From positions 2,790,001 to 2,854,000 of the forward strand of contig CM121341.1 in the NCBI GenBank assembly GCA_051530055.1: a DNA stretch of 64,000 nt, written 5' to 3'. Shown here one piece after another: positions 1 to 10,818 of this stretch. How positions within the stretch are numbered: the stretch's first letter is position 1; each line of letters starts with the position of its first letter. The position numbers were made by a program, and so were the translations under genes. The notes beneath the pieces were generated by a model, which saw nothing but the letters and a program-made list of their open reading frames with translations, was not told the origin of the DNA and made no database searches. This DNA comes from Neoechinorhynchus agilis (Eukaryota > Acanthocephala).

Positions 1-1668
1 AGGCGTTTGTTCATCACCCCGCCTCCGAAACTCAGCACTATGCAGTGCTATAACTGACCGAATCCTTCGTGTCAGCAATAAACTTCGGTCGAGAAATCCC
101 TATGCTTTTGGCGTATATTCACCGACCTCCTCGTCGGATGAAGAAGCGGTTGAAGGATTTTATGGAAATCTAGCCGGAGCATTAGATGATGTACCGAACA
201 GAGACACCCTCCTAATAGCCTGTGACTTCAACGCGATTTTACCGCATTCCGAAAGATCGCTATGTGTGTTGAAAGGCGAGAATCGGAACAGCCGGTACTT
301 GGTTGAGGCGCTGGAACATCATGCTCTCGTGTCTGCTAACACTTTATTCCGGTGGCGTTTGACGACGTTTATGGGTCAAAAGAATCCGTCCAAACATGTC
401 ATGGGAAAAATCCCAAGAGACGCTTAGCTTGACCATATATTGTTGAGACGTAGGGAAAAATGTCGGGTAAAAACGCTGACACATTCACAGTTGATGGGCT
501 GCCAACCGACCACAAGTTGGTGATGTGTCAGTTGAGCATGAGTGACTCGTTGTTACGTACGCCTCAGCATCCTCCACGTCTGTTCTATGGCGCCCTCGCT
601 AACGAGGAGAAGAGGAAAGAGTTCGATATCGAACTAGAGAATCAACTGAGCTCGATGCCAGCTGCTGAAACAAATATTGATTTTTATTACAAGTCAATCT
701 GCGACGCAGTGACCGAAGCGGCCGAGAAAACCCTGCAAAAATGAGGCGTATAAAAGCTGCAAAGGTTATATGGCAGGAGGACTGTGAATTTATGCCAATG
801 GCTGAACAGATAAAAACTCTAAGAAAAAGAGAAAAACGATCTGAGGCTCGCATTGCAAGTCTTGAACTTGCCAACCTCTATAATGAAAAGCAAAAGGCTT
901 CGATAGAGGATACAGTTCGCGGGATCGCATATAAGGAAGGCTTTGTCCGTAGCTCCTTAGCATGGAGAGCGATAAACACTCTCACAGGACGATCCCAAAG
1001 ACAGCCAACTTTGATTGAAGGTTCCTCCTTGGAAATCAGAAAAAAGAGAATCGCAAATTATTTTGCGGAAATTCTCAATTCGCCATTATCGTCTTTGGAA
1101 GTGAATCCTGCACTTCCAAAAGGCACAATCGTCTCAAGCACATAGGCATTCTTCACTGGACCGATTGCCGTGAAGGAAGCGATCGCTGCGGCGAAAATGA
1201 TGCGTGCGGGACGTGCATCATGCCCAGATGGGATAATGGCAGAGGTTCTGAGGTTTGAATCTATTGCCAGAAAAACCATACCGATAATGAATGGCATAAT
1301 GAATGGTGGCTCAGCACCTCAAATCTGGCAAACGGCGCATTTGACAATGATCCCCAAGAAATGCTGCTCGACAAAGGTGGACTACAGAGGTCTTTTCAGC
1401 AGCATTTTGAGACGCCGAATTAAGCCAATCCTCGAACCGTTTCTAAGAATTGAACAGAACGGCTTCAGGAAAGGTCGAAGCACCACAGAACACATCTAGG
1501 CTTTGAGGAGGATCCCCGAGGAGGCACGAATTCATCAAACGGATGTGACGCTGGTATTTGTTGATTTCCGTCGAGCTTTCGATTCGGTAAATCGAACGAT
1601 GATTCGCGGTATCTTAAAGGAGTGTCGAGTGCCGTCGATCATTGTCACATCCATTATGACATGCTGTT
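1..1668 (+). mobile_element. Decayed non-LTR retrotransposon (family A): endonuclease plus start of RT
   Basis: Broken frames on the plus strand carry an apurinic-type endonuclease region (about 60-720), including a CDFNA motif where family members have GDFNA, followed by a linker (741-1145) and the first RT blocks (1170-1660). The RT part shows QNGFRKGRST and VDFRRAFDSVNR, the finger/palm motif with the first catalytic Asp. Stops and frameshifts near 426, 744, 1145 and 1499 show that it is dead. A sister copy at 61580-63231 contains the RT middle and end missing here; relative to it this copy lacks about 30 bp near 1390. It is cut at 1668/1669, where the duplicated tubulin segment begins. 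The left end lies outside the window. Confidence 0.8.
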
Positions 1669-2213
1669 CGAATGGGAGTTGTCCCATAAGAACGGACGGT
1701 AAAGCGGTCAAGGTTGTAATCGATTTTTCTGCACCACATCCACCGGCGGCTGAATGGATTACTTGAAAGCCTTGAATAGAATCGTTTCTTTCAAAATCCG
1801 ATCTGATAATATCTGGAAAAGATGAATATTATTAGTTGAAGGAGAAAACGGTGTCGATTGTACATACTTAGAGTTCGTTCTAGCAGAGGAGCAGCTTCAC
1901 TGAAGTAGAGCCGGGCAAAATTATCACTACCTCCCTCGTTTCCCATTATGCACCTATCAGCGGTATAAAGAGATCGACCCTGATCCAGAATGTTCTCAAT
2001 TGGTGACCGGTCAGAATCTAACAGGATCGCTCGAGGATTGAGTCGATTGTAAGTGTTTGTGTCAAATAAAGTATCGACGAATTGTAGCTGCTCGTTGGTA
2101 CCCCTAAATCGACCATCGAGGCGAATTCCATGTTCAGCGCACATTAAACGCCAATACGCATCTCCAATTCGGTTACCAGCCTCGCCAACATTAATCGTTA
2201 TCAGCTTAGACAT
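1669..2213 (-). pseudogene. Truncated duplicate of the tubulin gene (exon 1 and part of exon 2)
   Basis: Exon 1 (1868-2213) is intact and gives the same 115-residue N-terminus as the full gene at 12575-14591, starting MSKLITINVGEAGNRIG. The 55-bp intron (1813-1867) keeps its GTATGT donor and TTTTCCAG acceptor. Exon 2 (from 1812) carries an in-frame 45-bp deletion just after the altered glycine loop, removing 15 codons, and is cut at 1669 by the duplication boundary. The remaining two-thirds of the protein is absent, so this copy cannot make a tubulin. Its upstream region, including the small ORF at 3386, is preserved. Confidence 0.85.
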
Positions 2214-2499
2214 TATTCAACCAGACACTTTTACTCTTTCACATGGCTAAACGGTTGCCTAGGAAACATCAAATAATTTTTGCTTTCAAATCAATTCTAA
2301 AAATTGTGCTATTTTTTTGTGCATATAAAAAATGATTGGGATTAATCGATTTTTAATTTAGGTGATTAGTTGGAAAAAGGTTAAAATTGAAGGCAAATTG
2401 TATCATTTTTCTGAAAATAAAGGAGAAACAAGATTTTAGGTTAATTTTTTGATTTCCTTTTAATAACCTATAAATTTTTTTTAGAGATTAGTTTTATTA

Positions 2500-2990
2500 G
2501 GACATTGGCAGCGTTCCCACGCTGGACCGCCAGACTCAAGTTTTGTCGCAAGAAAGTGATTGACTGCAGCTCTTTCGTCACACTCGCGATACGTCGCCCA
2601 GTTCAATCACGAATTCCGCTGCGGCCTATCCAAATGCCCCGTAAGTCTCGACTCCGAAGGGCAGGAACAAAAACTGAGAGGCTAACTCATGATACTTTGC
2701 GGTCTTACGTTCCTCCGCTCTCGTTGCCGCGGCTCCTGTGCCTAATTTAGCGGTCGTTTGCCACGTGACCAGGGAAAGACGGTTACCCCGTCAGGACGTT
2801 TCCCGTCTGAACGGCAGAGATTATTTGGCTCCAGGATGCAGGATTTCAGCATGGCGGGGAAAACGTCCTGCGAACCACTTACATGAGAGATTGCGTTGTC
2901 CCTTGTTGTCCACCGTGACACCACATCGACATTTATTAGCGACGCAAAAAGCAATACGGAAGGTCTCATCACCCAGCAAAGTGCCCAAAT
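2500..2990 (-). pseudogene. RT C-terminal endonuclease-like fossil (family C)
   Basis: Read on the minus strand with frame changes, this gives CRSDGKRPDGVTVFPW, then a block resembling LPFGVETYG, then LAVQRGNAAN. The same ordered blocks occur in the longer element at 29892-32664, where they follow an RT domain. In-frame stops separate the pieces, so it is a fossil. An identical copy lies at 14883-15370. Confidence 0.7.
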
Positions 2991-3385
2991 TTGAGGATGG
3001 TATCCAGATTCTTTGGTCGAAAATATTTTGCTACTAAACCAATAAAATGCTCAAATATGTTGAAAAAGGGAAATCACAACACATTTAAAATACCATCAAT
3101 CGATTAAAAAAAAGAAAGTTTATTCCATAAATCGATTAAAAACAAAATGGACCTAGCGATTTGCTGCAATTATTTATTACACCGTATTTTTAATTAAATA
3201 AAGTCTCATGCAAACATTGCGTTTTAATTTTAAAAAATTAGTTCGTACATACACTTTTGTCGGCTTATAAACTAAGATTTTCTCATATAAATATGTAATC
3301 TCGCACGTAAAAGCATTTTGGACTCATACGACAGAACGTGGATGTTAAGTAATTTAGTTGTTGTATTCTTAATTTCTACGTTAAA

Positions 3386-3559
3386 ATGAACGTTTCTGAT
3401 AAAATCGATAAAGATAAGCTACCAAAAGATGGAAGCGAAAAGCAATCATCAACGGAGAACAACGAAAAAACAATGATTTTCAAGGGATCAAATTTGAATG
3501 AAATTCCTGGCTACATCGGACTTGAACGTGTTTGTGTCAAGCGAAAAGTTAAAAAATAA
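3386..3559 (+). CDS. Small ORF, 57 aa, unknown function
   Basis: An ATG-initiated frame of 57 codons ends in TAA. The product is polar: a Lys/Asp/Glu-rich first half (MNVSDKIDKDKLPKDGSEK), then a segment with NEIPGYIGLE, and a basic end VKRKVKK. No signal peptide or membrane segment is visible. The codons look like those of the host genes and the frame is identical in the second copy (15764-15937), but because the duplication is so recent this says little about selection. It lies about 1.2 kb from the tubulin start and points away from it. I do not recognise the family. Confidence 0.4.
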   Translation: MNVSDKIDKDKLPKDGSEKQSSTENNEKTMIFKGSNLNEIPGYIGLERVCVKRKVKK

Positions 3560-4462
3560 CACGATTTGACCGTTGTTTTAACAGAATTCTATTTGTGATC
3601 GAGAAATGGGTGGAAGGCTACGACGAGTCTTTTTTAATCCAAATATTCGGCTAAATTGTTGAGTGTGGATTTTTTTAGCAGCTTTCCTCGACGCTTTGTG
3701 AACAAAGATCTTTTGACCTCACCAAATAAGCATTTCAAATGTAAACTTTTCCAACCCCGCCGTCTTTATAAATTAATATTTTCAAAGAATTTATAAGATT
3801 TCCGTGTTAGATTTTCTGTCCTAAATACCCTTTCAAACAGTCTTAAATTCGAAATGTTAACCTTTTAATGCGTGGATCTCTAAATATCATAATGAATTTC
3901 AAACTCCCAGAAGGTACTCTTGTTTTAAATCGCGGAATATCCGGGATAAAAGACATAAGACAAAACAGAGATATTTTTAAGTCAAATTAAAAATGCTCAA
4001 GGCATATTTTTTTCATTAGTCGAAACATCGAAATATCTTTAAGATCGCAATTCCATAAATTTGCAACGTTTTAAAAATTCACTCAGACTTATTGTGTTTA
4101 GACAACAGATCTGCATAATCTTTTAAAATAGTGCTTCAGTAACTCTCACTGCTTCCATTATGTCTCTGTTCTTGGCCATAAAATATTATTAATTAGAAAG
4201 CCCCCATTTATTTCAACCGTGAACTCCGATTTCTAAAAAGATTTGTTTGAAGATTGAATTGTTCATATTTTGGTTGTTTTCCGTTTGAAGAAAAATGAAA
4301 ATGATTTTATTTTAAAACCCGATTGATTTCGGAAGCACAATCTTGTACGCCTTTATATCAAGGTTGCTTTTAAGTTTAGCTTACACATTAAGCAAAATCA
4401 CTAGGTTAAAAATCATTTTATTGTACTGAAATATTTTGAAAGAGGAAACCTCGACTTATCAC

Positions 4463-4640
4463 TCATCACTAACAAAAAAATTCAGACAACCAATAAGGAA
4501 GATTTCACTAACAAAAAAATTCAGACAACCAATAAGGAAGATTTCACTAACAAAAAAATTCAGACAACCAATAAGGAAGATTTCACTAACACAAAAAATT
4601 CAGACAAACCAATAAAACAGGATTTATCACTAACAAAAAA
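4463..4640. repeat. Tandem repeat, ~39-bp unit, about four copies
   Basis: Units of the type cactaacaaaaaaattcag followed by acaaccaataaggaagattt are repeated head to tail; the last unit is more diverged. The same array is at 16840-17015 in the second segmental copy. Confidence 0.9.
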
Positions 4641-5049
4641 GGATTTCTCAGCAACCGCCAAAAAAGATCCAGTCTCAATCCCAACTCCCGGGATCGTCCT
4701 GCCGCTCGCTCACGCTTGTTATCCCAACCGCGTTCGATGCGGAGGTTTTGATCTGCTTCCTTCCGGACCTGGACCGTTTCACCTCTCTTTACTCCACCTG
4801 GACTCGGAGCGTCCGCCCTTTGCCCATGTGGACACCGGACCAATTGTGGGCACGCGATCAACACTGCAGCAGGAGATTGAACCGAGGTTGGACTTAATTC
4901 TGAACCTTAGCGCCGCGCATGCAGTTACAGACGGTTGCTAACCATCCCGCTGAGATGTAAGGAAAAAGAGATTATGTGTAGCACAAAGAATGCGATCTTA
5001 TACAAAAAATGTGTTGTTAGCTGCTTTTCGTTTTGCTTGCAGGCTGAAA
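4640..5049. other. GC-rich stretch without a recognised gene
   Basis: This block is markedly richer in G+C than its surroundings. It has a few hundred bases open on either strand, but none of the translations resembles a family I know. It may be another retroelement fossil. The same block is at 17010-17427. Confidence 0.4.
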
Positions 5050-5189
5050 GCGACTCGCATTTTCTTAAATACAAGGCCGAAGGATACACAGTCCGCCGAT
5101 TTCGGTTCAGCGCTTTCCAGGCCGAAGTCGGTGGAATGTGTGTCCATTCGGCCATGCATGGAAAAAAATATCTATCAAAATGAAATCGA

Positions 5190-5800
5190 TTTGGCTTGAT
5201 CTTCCACCGCTTGAGTATGTGTAAAGGTGCCGTGGGTCCTTTTTGAAGTATGCATTGGAAATACGCAATTCCAACGCTGTTGCGTAAACCAATAGTCTTA
5301 CACTCTCGGCCTTCCTTGATCCTACACGGTGTCCTCCATGAATTCGCTCTCCGGTTATCACGCATCGACCCTCCCTAGGCCTTGTCACTTCCCATAAATC
5401 CAGCCAAAATTCCTCCTCCTTCTCCTCACTGCAACCGACTTGTGGGGCGTACGCAGAAACTATTGCTGTGGCTTCGCCGTTAACGCATACCTTCATCGCC
5501 ATTACTCGATCGCTTGTTCGTGTCACCTCTACGACGTTGTCCATGAGGTCCTTTGATACTATGACGCCTACTCCGTTTCTACCACTTGCTCCTCCACTAT
5601 AGAACAGTTTAAATCTGTCGCCTAATTCTCTAGCTTTTCCTCCCTCCCAGCTGATCTCCTGGACCCCAAGAATTTCAATTTTTCTCCTCCTCATCAAATC
5701 GGCCACTTCTCTGCTTCCTCCCTCATTGAACCTACGTTCAGGGCGCCGATTCGTATTTTGAAAGCGACTCGCTTTTTAGCCAGACCCGTCGTTGATCCCC
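5190..5800 (-). pseudogene. RTE-type retrotransposon endonuclease domain (family B)
   Basis: The minus strand encodes the start of an RTE-clade endonuclease: RIGALNVGSM, then MRRRKIEILGVQEISW with the catalytic QE, YSGGASGRNGVGVIVSK, and VSAYAPQVGC. It continues to SGGRSSQIDFILID, the C-terminal block around the catalytic region. Unlike the right-arm copy (35585-37215), this one keeps the end of the endonuclease and has only a short GAG run at the acidic stretch. The RT does not follow it; the RT C-terminus lies on the other side (7375-7990), so the element is permuted here. Confidence 0.8.
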
Positions 5801-6484
5801 GAATAATTTTTCACAAACCCTGGGCGCCGGGTTTGGCGTTGCATGAAGGGAACGCCCTAGCCCGATCGATTGGAGGTATTAGACTTGACATTGCTGATGT
5901 GTTTTTGGCTCAAGATTTTACTCCCGGGTGCCCTTGATGACGCCAACCCCCCCCCCATTTGTCTGGGCTTCGGACCGGCACCGAGTCACCCCGACAGCTG
6001 GGTTATTTATTTCACAGACTATTAAAATTTCAACAGATTAATACCGGTAAATATTTTACTCTTCGAAAGGAAATTTTACTAATGAAAAACCAACGATTTC
6101 TTCAGCGACGCATGTGTGTAAGTCGCTTTTTAATTCCTGAAAAACTTGTAAATTCTCTTTGTTTTCTTGTGAGAAAACATTCTGAATTTTACAGACTATT
6201 GAATATTTGTTACAGGTGTCAAAAGGTTATTGCTAAATTCAGAATCGATTGTTGTCATCAAAAACCCTAAATGCGCTGTGACAGTGAACAAAGAGAAGAT
6301 CATATTTTTAGTCAATGCAAAAAGCTATTCGCAATTGTACACTCTAAATACTGATACGAATAATATTTTTTTAACATAGTCTCGGCAAAAACAGATAATC
6401 AGTTATTTGTTTCCCATTCCTATATTCGATACCAATCACATTTTTGACCGAGGTGATTTGGTGTATTGAGCGAGACAATTGGTT
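5760..6484. other. Spacer upstream of the MGVCGC gene, contains a dispersed AT-rich repeat
   Basis: Between the endonuclease remnant and the gene at 6485 lies a run of C (5949-5957) and one copy of a short dispersed repeat (about 6020-6200) that also occurs near 7210-7310 and 8170-8280. A 100-codon frame at 5959-6270 spans this repeat. I regard it as chance, since it is rich in the repeat's sequence and resembles nothing. Confidence 0.45.
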
Positions 6485-7033
6485 ATGGGTGTTTGTGGGT
6501 GCAGAAATCGGAAGGAATCCGAAAAAACCACCAGAGAAGCTGATCAAAACCCGTTAGAAGAAATAAATACTTTTCCAAATGCAAATCTTCAAAAGCATCC
6601 GATTTTTGATAGTGAACTTAATAATTCTGAACACGATGCAGCTTGTGATTTTAAAGAAGATTCAGTTTCAAATGTTAGAATAGATCACAAAATCGATGAA
6701 GAGATCGTGGAATCCGTGGACGTTGATCATTCCGATAAGGAAAATTTAGACGATTGCGATCTTAGAAATTCCAAACAGTTAAGTTCTTCTACCGAATCAA
6801 TTGAAGTGGATGTTGCACTCATAAATTTAATAAAGAGCTGCAATCGGGAACACAGTCGATTTTTCTGTGATGAAACGAAAAATGAAGGTGAGTTCAATTT
6901 CGTAAGGAAGGACTCGTCAAACTGCCGTAATCAATCATTCGCAAGAGATCAGAAAGTTAATTTTGAAGTTCGACCGAAAACAAAGACAAGCCGGGAAGCA
7001 GAAACTGAACATCCGAACGGTCACCCGCGGTGA
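6485..7033 (+). CDS. Small acidic protein with an MGVCGC N-terminus (copy 1)
   Basis: The ATG at 6485 gives a 182-aa protein starting MGVCGCRNRKESEK. Gly2 with nearby Cys residues and a basic patch is the pattern of N-myristoylated and palmitoylated membrane-anchored proteins; that is an inference, as only the motif is visible. The rest is acidic, Ser/Asn-rich and probably disordered. A strong donor (GAAG, then GTGAGT) at 6887/6888 suggests an alternative end: splicing to an acceptor at 7064 (TTTTCAG) continues an open frame to about 7217 with a hydrophobic tail. Copy 2 (34300-34848, minus) is identical over the unspliced frame. It sits inside a ~3.25-kb repeated unit with an RTE element. No family recognised. 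Confidence 0.5.
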   Translation: MGVCGCRNRKESEKTTREADQNPLEEINTFPNANLQKHPIFDSELNNSEHDAACDFKEDSVSNVRIDHKIDEEIVESVDVDHSDKENLDDCDLRNSKQLSSSTESIEVDVALINLIKSCNREHSRFFCDETKNEGEFNFVRKDSSNCRNQSFARDQKVNFEVRPKTKTSREAETEHPNGHPR

Positions 7034-7374
7034 TAATTTTTGCTTTTATAAAAAATCTTTTCAGTGCTTTTAAAAATGATGTTCCTCCTCTCATCGGAAT
7101 TTTTATATATTGAAAAATTACTTGTAAGAAATGACTTCCAATTCTCATCTATATGCTATAAGTTCTTCAGTAAATGGAAGATTTTATGTGCCTTAATAGT
7201 TTTTAACTATTGAGAAAAACCAACGATTTCTTTATCGATGTGTTTGTGCAACTCGCCTTTTAATTAATTTAAAAATAGTAAATTCTCTTTGTTTTCTTGC
7301 CAGACAACATTTATTTATTTTACAAAACAACAACATTTCTTTGAACTTTTCTCTCACTTGAGAGGTCGTTCTTT

Positions 7375-7990
7375 TCAGCATTGTTGGTTTTCGTCTTTGT
7401 TCTTCTCCTTTCCCAGCGTCTTGAAATCCCCGCTTACACTGTCTTCCCACCTCTTCTTAAGCCTCTCTCTTCTTTTCCCCTCGGGCTCGATTCTCCGTGC
7501 GCTCTTCACCCAGGCGTCTTCATCTGCTTGTGTCATCTGCAGGTACCATCGCATCCGCCTCTTAGCGATTGCCTCCTCGATCGGGTCGATAGCAAACAGC
7601 TTCCGCACCCCATCATTGAGCACTCGATCCTTGAATGTCAATCCTGCGGACCATCTCAGCATCCACATTTCGTTGACGGCTAATCGTTGAACGTCTTCCT
7701 TCTTCGTAGCCACCGTCTCTGCTCCGTAGAGCATGGCGGGTCGCACTACTGCATTGTACACCCGCCCTCTAAACTTGTTTGGGAGACGCTTATCGCAAAG
7801 GATGCTTATTGTCTTCTTCCAGTTGTTCCACCCGCATTGAACTCTTTGTCCGATATCTGGTGCGAGCTCACATTGCATGTTAAACAGGCTGCCCAAATAT
7901 TTGAAGATGCCCCATGTATTTCGTTTTGCATCTGCTCACTCCCAATCCGTTGCTCTCTAATCGCTTTCGTCAACTCTCCATCAAATTCCT
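7375..7990 (-). pseudogene. RTE-type RT C-terminal region (family B)
   Basis: The minus-strand frame reads CGWNNWKKTISILCDKRLP, RPAMLYGAETVA, MLRWSAGLTFKDRV and RRMRWYLQM, the usual C-terminal region after the RT palm in RTE/LINE elements. It ends in an Arg/Glu/Lys-rich tail. The right arm has the same sequence at 36610-37215, joined to its RT. Here the sequence just beyond 7990 switches to an unrelated repeat, so the RT catalytic part is missing. Confidence 0.8.
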
Positions 7991-8700
7991 GAGCGTGTCT
8001 GTCGGGATCACCAATGTAGTCGAAAAACCGATTTTATGTTATCTTTTTAAACTCTCTCGAATCAGAATTCTGAGGTGGTTATTCGTCTGATCAAAAATAA
8101 GAGAAATTATTATTGATGAAAATTTGCAATTAAACAATCAGACAGTAACGATTTTTTCGACACAATTTCTTCATCGATGCGTTTGTATAATTCGTCTTTT
8201 AATTAATTTAAAACTAGTAAATTCTCTATGTTTTCTTATGACCAAATATTTATTTTGAAGAATGTTAATCTCTTTGGTTTCTCGCAAGAAAATATTTATT
8301 TTGAAGAATGTTAAAGCTTCAACAGGTTTATACCGATGATCAATCAATCGCTTGACGGCGTCCTGATCGAGGGCCGCAAGGTCTTGGCGAACCATAGGCG
8401 AGATTGATGAGTCCAGAATGAAGGCAACTTTAGGCTCACTGCTGTATCGATGTTCGTCTTGGGGAATAACTTGGAAAATACGTTCACAAGTGTTGGGATC
8501 ACCAATGTAGTCGAAAAACCGATTTTATGTTATCTTTTTAGACTCTCTCATATCGAGTCCATTTCACATTTGATTGAAACTAAAGATCCAGAATTCTGAG
8601 GTGGTTATTCGTCTGATCAAAAATAAGAGAAATTATTATTGATGAAAATTTGCAATTAAACAATCAGACAGTAACGATTTTTCGACAAAATTGAAATCAT
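7990..8700. repeat. Local direct duplication with a conserved unknown frame on the minus strand
   Basis: About 130-190 bp around 8010-8165 recurs at 8500-8690 (shared tcaccaatgtagtcgaaaaa). Between them, minus-strand 8500-8270 is an open frame containing GDPNTCERIFQVIPQDEHRY, SEPKVAFILDSSISP and ALDQDAVKRLIDHRY. It looks like a real coding exon but I do not recognise it. The right-arm copy (33560-33790) has one extra G in this frame and is shifted. Confidence 0.5.
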
Positions 8701-8739
8701 TGTTGATATATTTATCGATTAGATTCTTCACATTTTATT

Positions 8740-8912
8740 GTTCAAAGTAGAGGAGGTTTAAATGAATGTAGCTGTTTATTTTGGAATGGATGGCGGGTCC
8801 GGTCAAGTGGGAAAGTTAGTGATTATTGGTGTAAGAGTTTGTAATTTTGGGTCTTTCCTCCAGTTCATATTGACACTAATAAAATTTTGTAAAAAATCAC
8901 GCGGACAACAGT
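8740..8912 (-). repeat. Retrotransposon 3'-tail-like repeat, single copy
   Basis: Read on the minus strand it contains ggaaagacccaaaattacaa and cacttgaccggacccgccat. These words are shared with 27080-27280 and more distantly with the ~395-bp satellite at 40783-42640. The right-arm copy is at 33225-33345. Confidence 0.6.
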
Positions 8913-9150
8913 GGCGACTTAAATTTGTCAGTGAAAATCGTTCTTATTTCAGTGCGATCGCATCGATATTCTTCAATGGAAACAATGAACGACATCAATG
9001 ACGTCATTGTGAGCTCGCGGTCAGCGGGACAATAATCTTTGCTCCGGCGTTTGGCTGCTTTTAATGTTATAGCCAGTGGACATCGTCGTTTTCCAGTGGC
9101 CAACTCGATGGCAGTGATCAGAATCCGGAAATAAAATCACTTTTTCATAA
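8897..9150 (-). CDS. Unknown coding-like fragment
   Basis: The minus-strand frame carries ITAIELATGKRRCPLAITLK, AAKRRSKDYCPADRELTM and a final FTDKFKSPLLSA. The composition is protein-like rather than random, and it is conserved in the right arm (32947-33189). A stop lies directly upstream in frame and no good splice acceptor is apparent, so this may be an exon or a decayed gene. It might belong with the unknown frame at 8270-8500, from which a repeat insertion separates it. No family recognised. Confidence 0.35.
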
Positions 9151-9419
9151 GGGGAATCCGAATTCTTAAATTCATCATTTCACCGTTCAAAGAGAAAGAT
9201 TACAGATCGATCAGCACAAACGATAACATCTTCGTTTTTCAGAAAGAGAAACCGCATTGTATCATCATTTCGATCTCGTCAAAGTTCTCAACAAAAACTA
9301 AGATCTAAAATCCGCCATCCACCCGAAAATCCTGCGCGTTGTAGATATCCCGAAGCAAGAGACGAAGTCGGAGGTAAAGTTTTGCAAAGACACGAAAGAA
9401 TAGCGATCGTACCAACTCG

Positions 9420-9800
9420 ACAATGACGTCATCTTTTACAACTCAGCCTGCTTCTCCGTCTTCATCCAATCAACCGAACTCACAACGTGGTCACAGACAC
9501 GAATGCCCCACCGCCAGCACTGATCGAGATGCTTTCACACGGTACCCGCATGATTAGACGAATCCCGCAGGGCGCCAGGTCCTCCGCAGCCTCGAAATTA
9601 GCATGCCTGATCGAGCGTATCATACGAGATCCAACCGTACCATCTGACTGGTTCAACCTCCTCGCGTTTCCCAAAGCCGTCTTACGTGTTCCCACACAAA
9701 CTGCTGAAGCCAACGAGAACCAATCGCTCAGTCAAAAGATTCGCAACAGGTCCAATGCTTTCGAGTCTTTTGAACAAGTCGAGCATCTTTGATGGCATAG
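9420..9800 (+). pseudogene. N-terminal part of the family-C RT
   Basis: The plus-strand frame contains TRMIRRIPQGARSSAASKLA and DWFNLLAFPKAVLRVP, the region that precedes the RT in the family-C element. It stops at 9792 and the RT body is absent: the next sequence is a tandem array of the element's C-terminus. The matching right-arm sequence (32284-32664) is followed by the RT body. A one-base loss at the start of the N-terminal frame (near 9475) separates it from the upstream ATG seen in the right arm. Confidence 0.7.
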
Positions 9801-10084
9801 CCATCGTCGTAATTTTCCTCAAATGAGGCCGTTGAACAATTTAGTAAGAATTTAATAAAAGTTTTGGTCTCTTATTTTCAACGCTTTTAGATGAAAATGC
9901 ACTTCTGGTAGAATTTAGCTCTTGATGCGATGTTTACGCTGCAGAATCACCTCTAAAGGATAGAAAAATTAAAAAGTTTGTTAGACTGTCGAATTTCTTT
10001 TCTATGATTAATTTTCTTTATTTTTAATTTTGTTCAAGAAAATCTAAAATTTCTATTAGGAAAAAAGGTATATTTTCAAATCAG

Positions 10085-10360
10085 TTCCGACGAGTTAGAG
10101 CAGTCGCCAGCTTCAGCGAGGAAAAGAAGCGGCAGAAGTACTCCTCGCTCGATGGACATCAATATATTTTCATCCCGGTTGCGGTGGAAACACTGGGATG
10201 TCTCGGAAAAGAAGCCGATTATTTCCTCTCACGACTGGGAGGGATGCTAAAACATGCCACCGGCGATATGCGATCCAGCAGCTTCCTGTTGCAGCGAATC
10301 AGCGCGGCGATCCAACGCGGCAATGCCGCGGCCATCAAGGAAGCTGCCAAACAAACATAA
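10085..10360 (+). pseudogene. RT C-terminal endonuclease-like fragment (tandem copy 1)
   Basis: A frame reads AVASFSEEKKRQKYS, then FIPVAVETLGCLGKEADYF, LGGMLKHATGDMRS, and ends SAAIQRGNAAAIKEAAKQT with a stop. This is the C-terminus of the family-C element (29892-32664). Confidence 0.75.
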
Positions 10361-10818
10361 CATTTGAAGACAACGAATTTTATGACGAGTAAGAGCGCTA
10401 TCTCTAATTTCGATATTTTTCAATTTATAAAATTCTTAAAACACTGTCAGTAGACTTAAATGCACAGGCAAACGAACGGTTTTGTCATAGAGATTTTGTT
10501 ATCTTTTAATCACAAATTTAGGGTTACTAAATATAGAGAAAAATAATTTTCATACGGATTAAGTTCCTGGCAAAAAATCCTGCTCTCATATTAGTTTTCC
10601 TAATTTCTTATTTTCAACGCTTTTAGATGAAAATGCGCTTCTGATAGAATTTAGCTCTTGATGCGATGTTTACGCTGCAGAATCACCTCTAAAGGATAGA
10701 AAAATTAAAAAGTTTGTTAGACTGTCGAATTTCTTTTCTATGATTAATTTTCTTTATTTTTAATTTTGTTCAAGAAAATCTAAAATTTCTATTAGGAAAA
10801 AGGTATATTTTCAAATCA

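Larger units (their letters stand above)
1669..5049. repeat. Direct segmental duplication, copy 1 (partner 14001-17427)
   Basis: This stretch matches 14001-17427 almost base for base at an offset of 12,377-12,378. Differences I could see: a 45-bp deletion here at about 1729, one extra C in a C-run near 4201 and a few substitutions. The left edge falls inside tubulin exon 2. The right edge is the sequence ggctgaaagc, after which the copies diverge. The near-identity means either a very recent event or an assembly duplication. Confidence 0.93.

Noticed and set aside
4586-4864. 92-aa minus-strand ORF in the GC-rich block
   Set aside because: No recognisable motif; the open frame is explained by base composition.
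5959-6270. 103-aa ORF (and its right-arm mirror at 35063-35407)
   Set aside because: It runs through a dispersed AT-rich repeat and a C-run and has no protein-like pattern.
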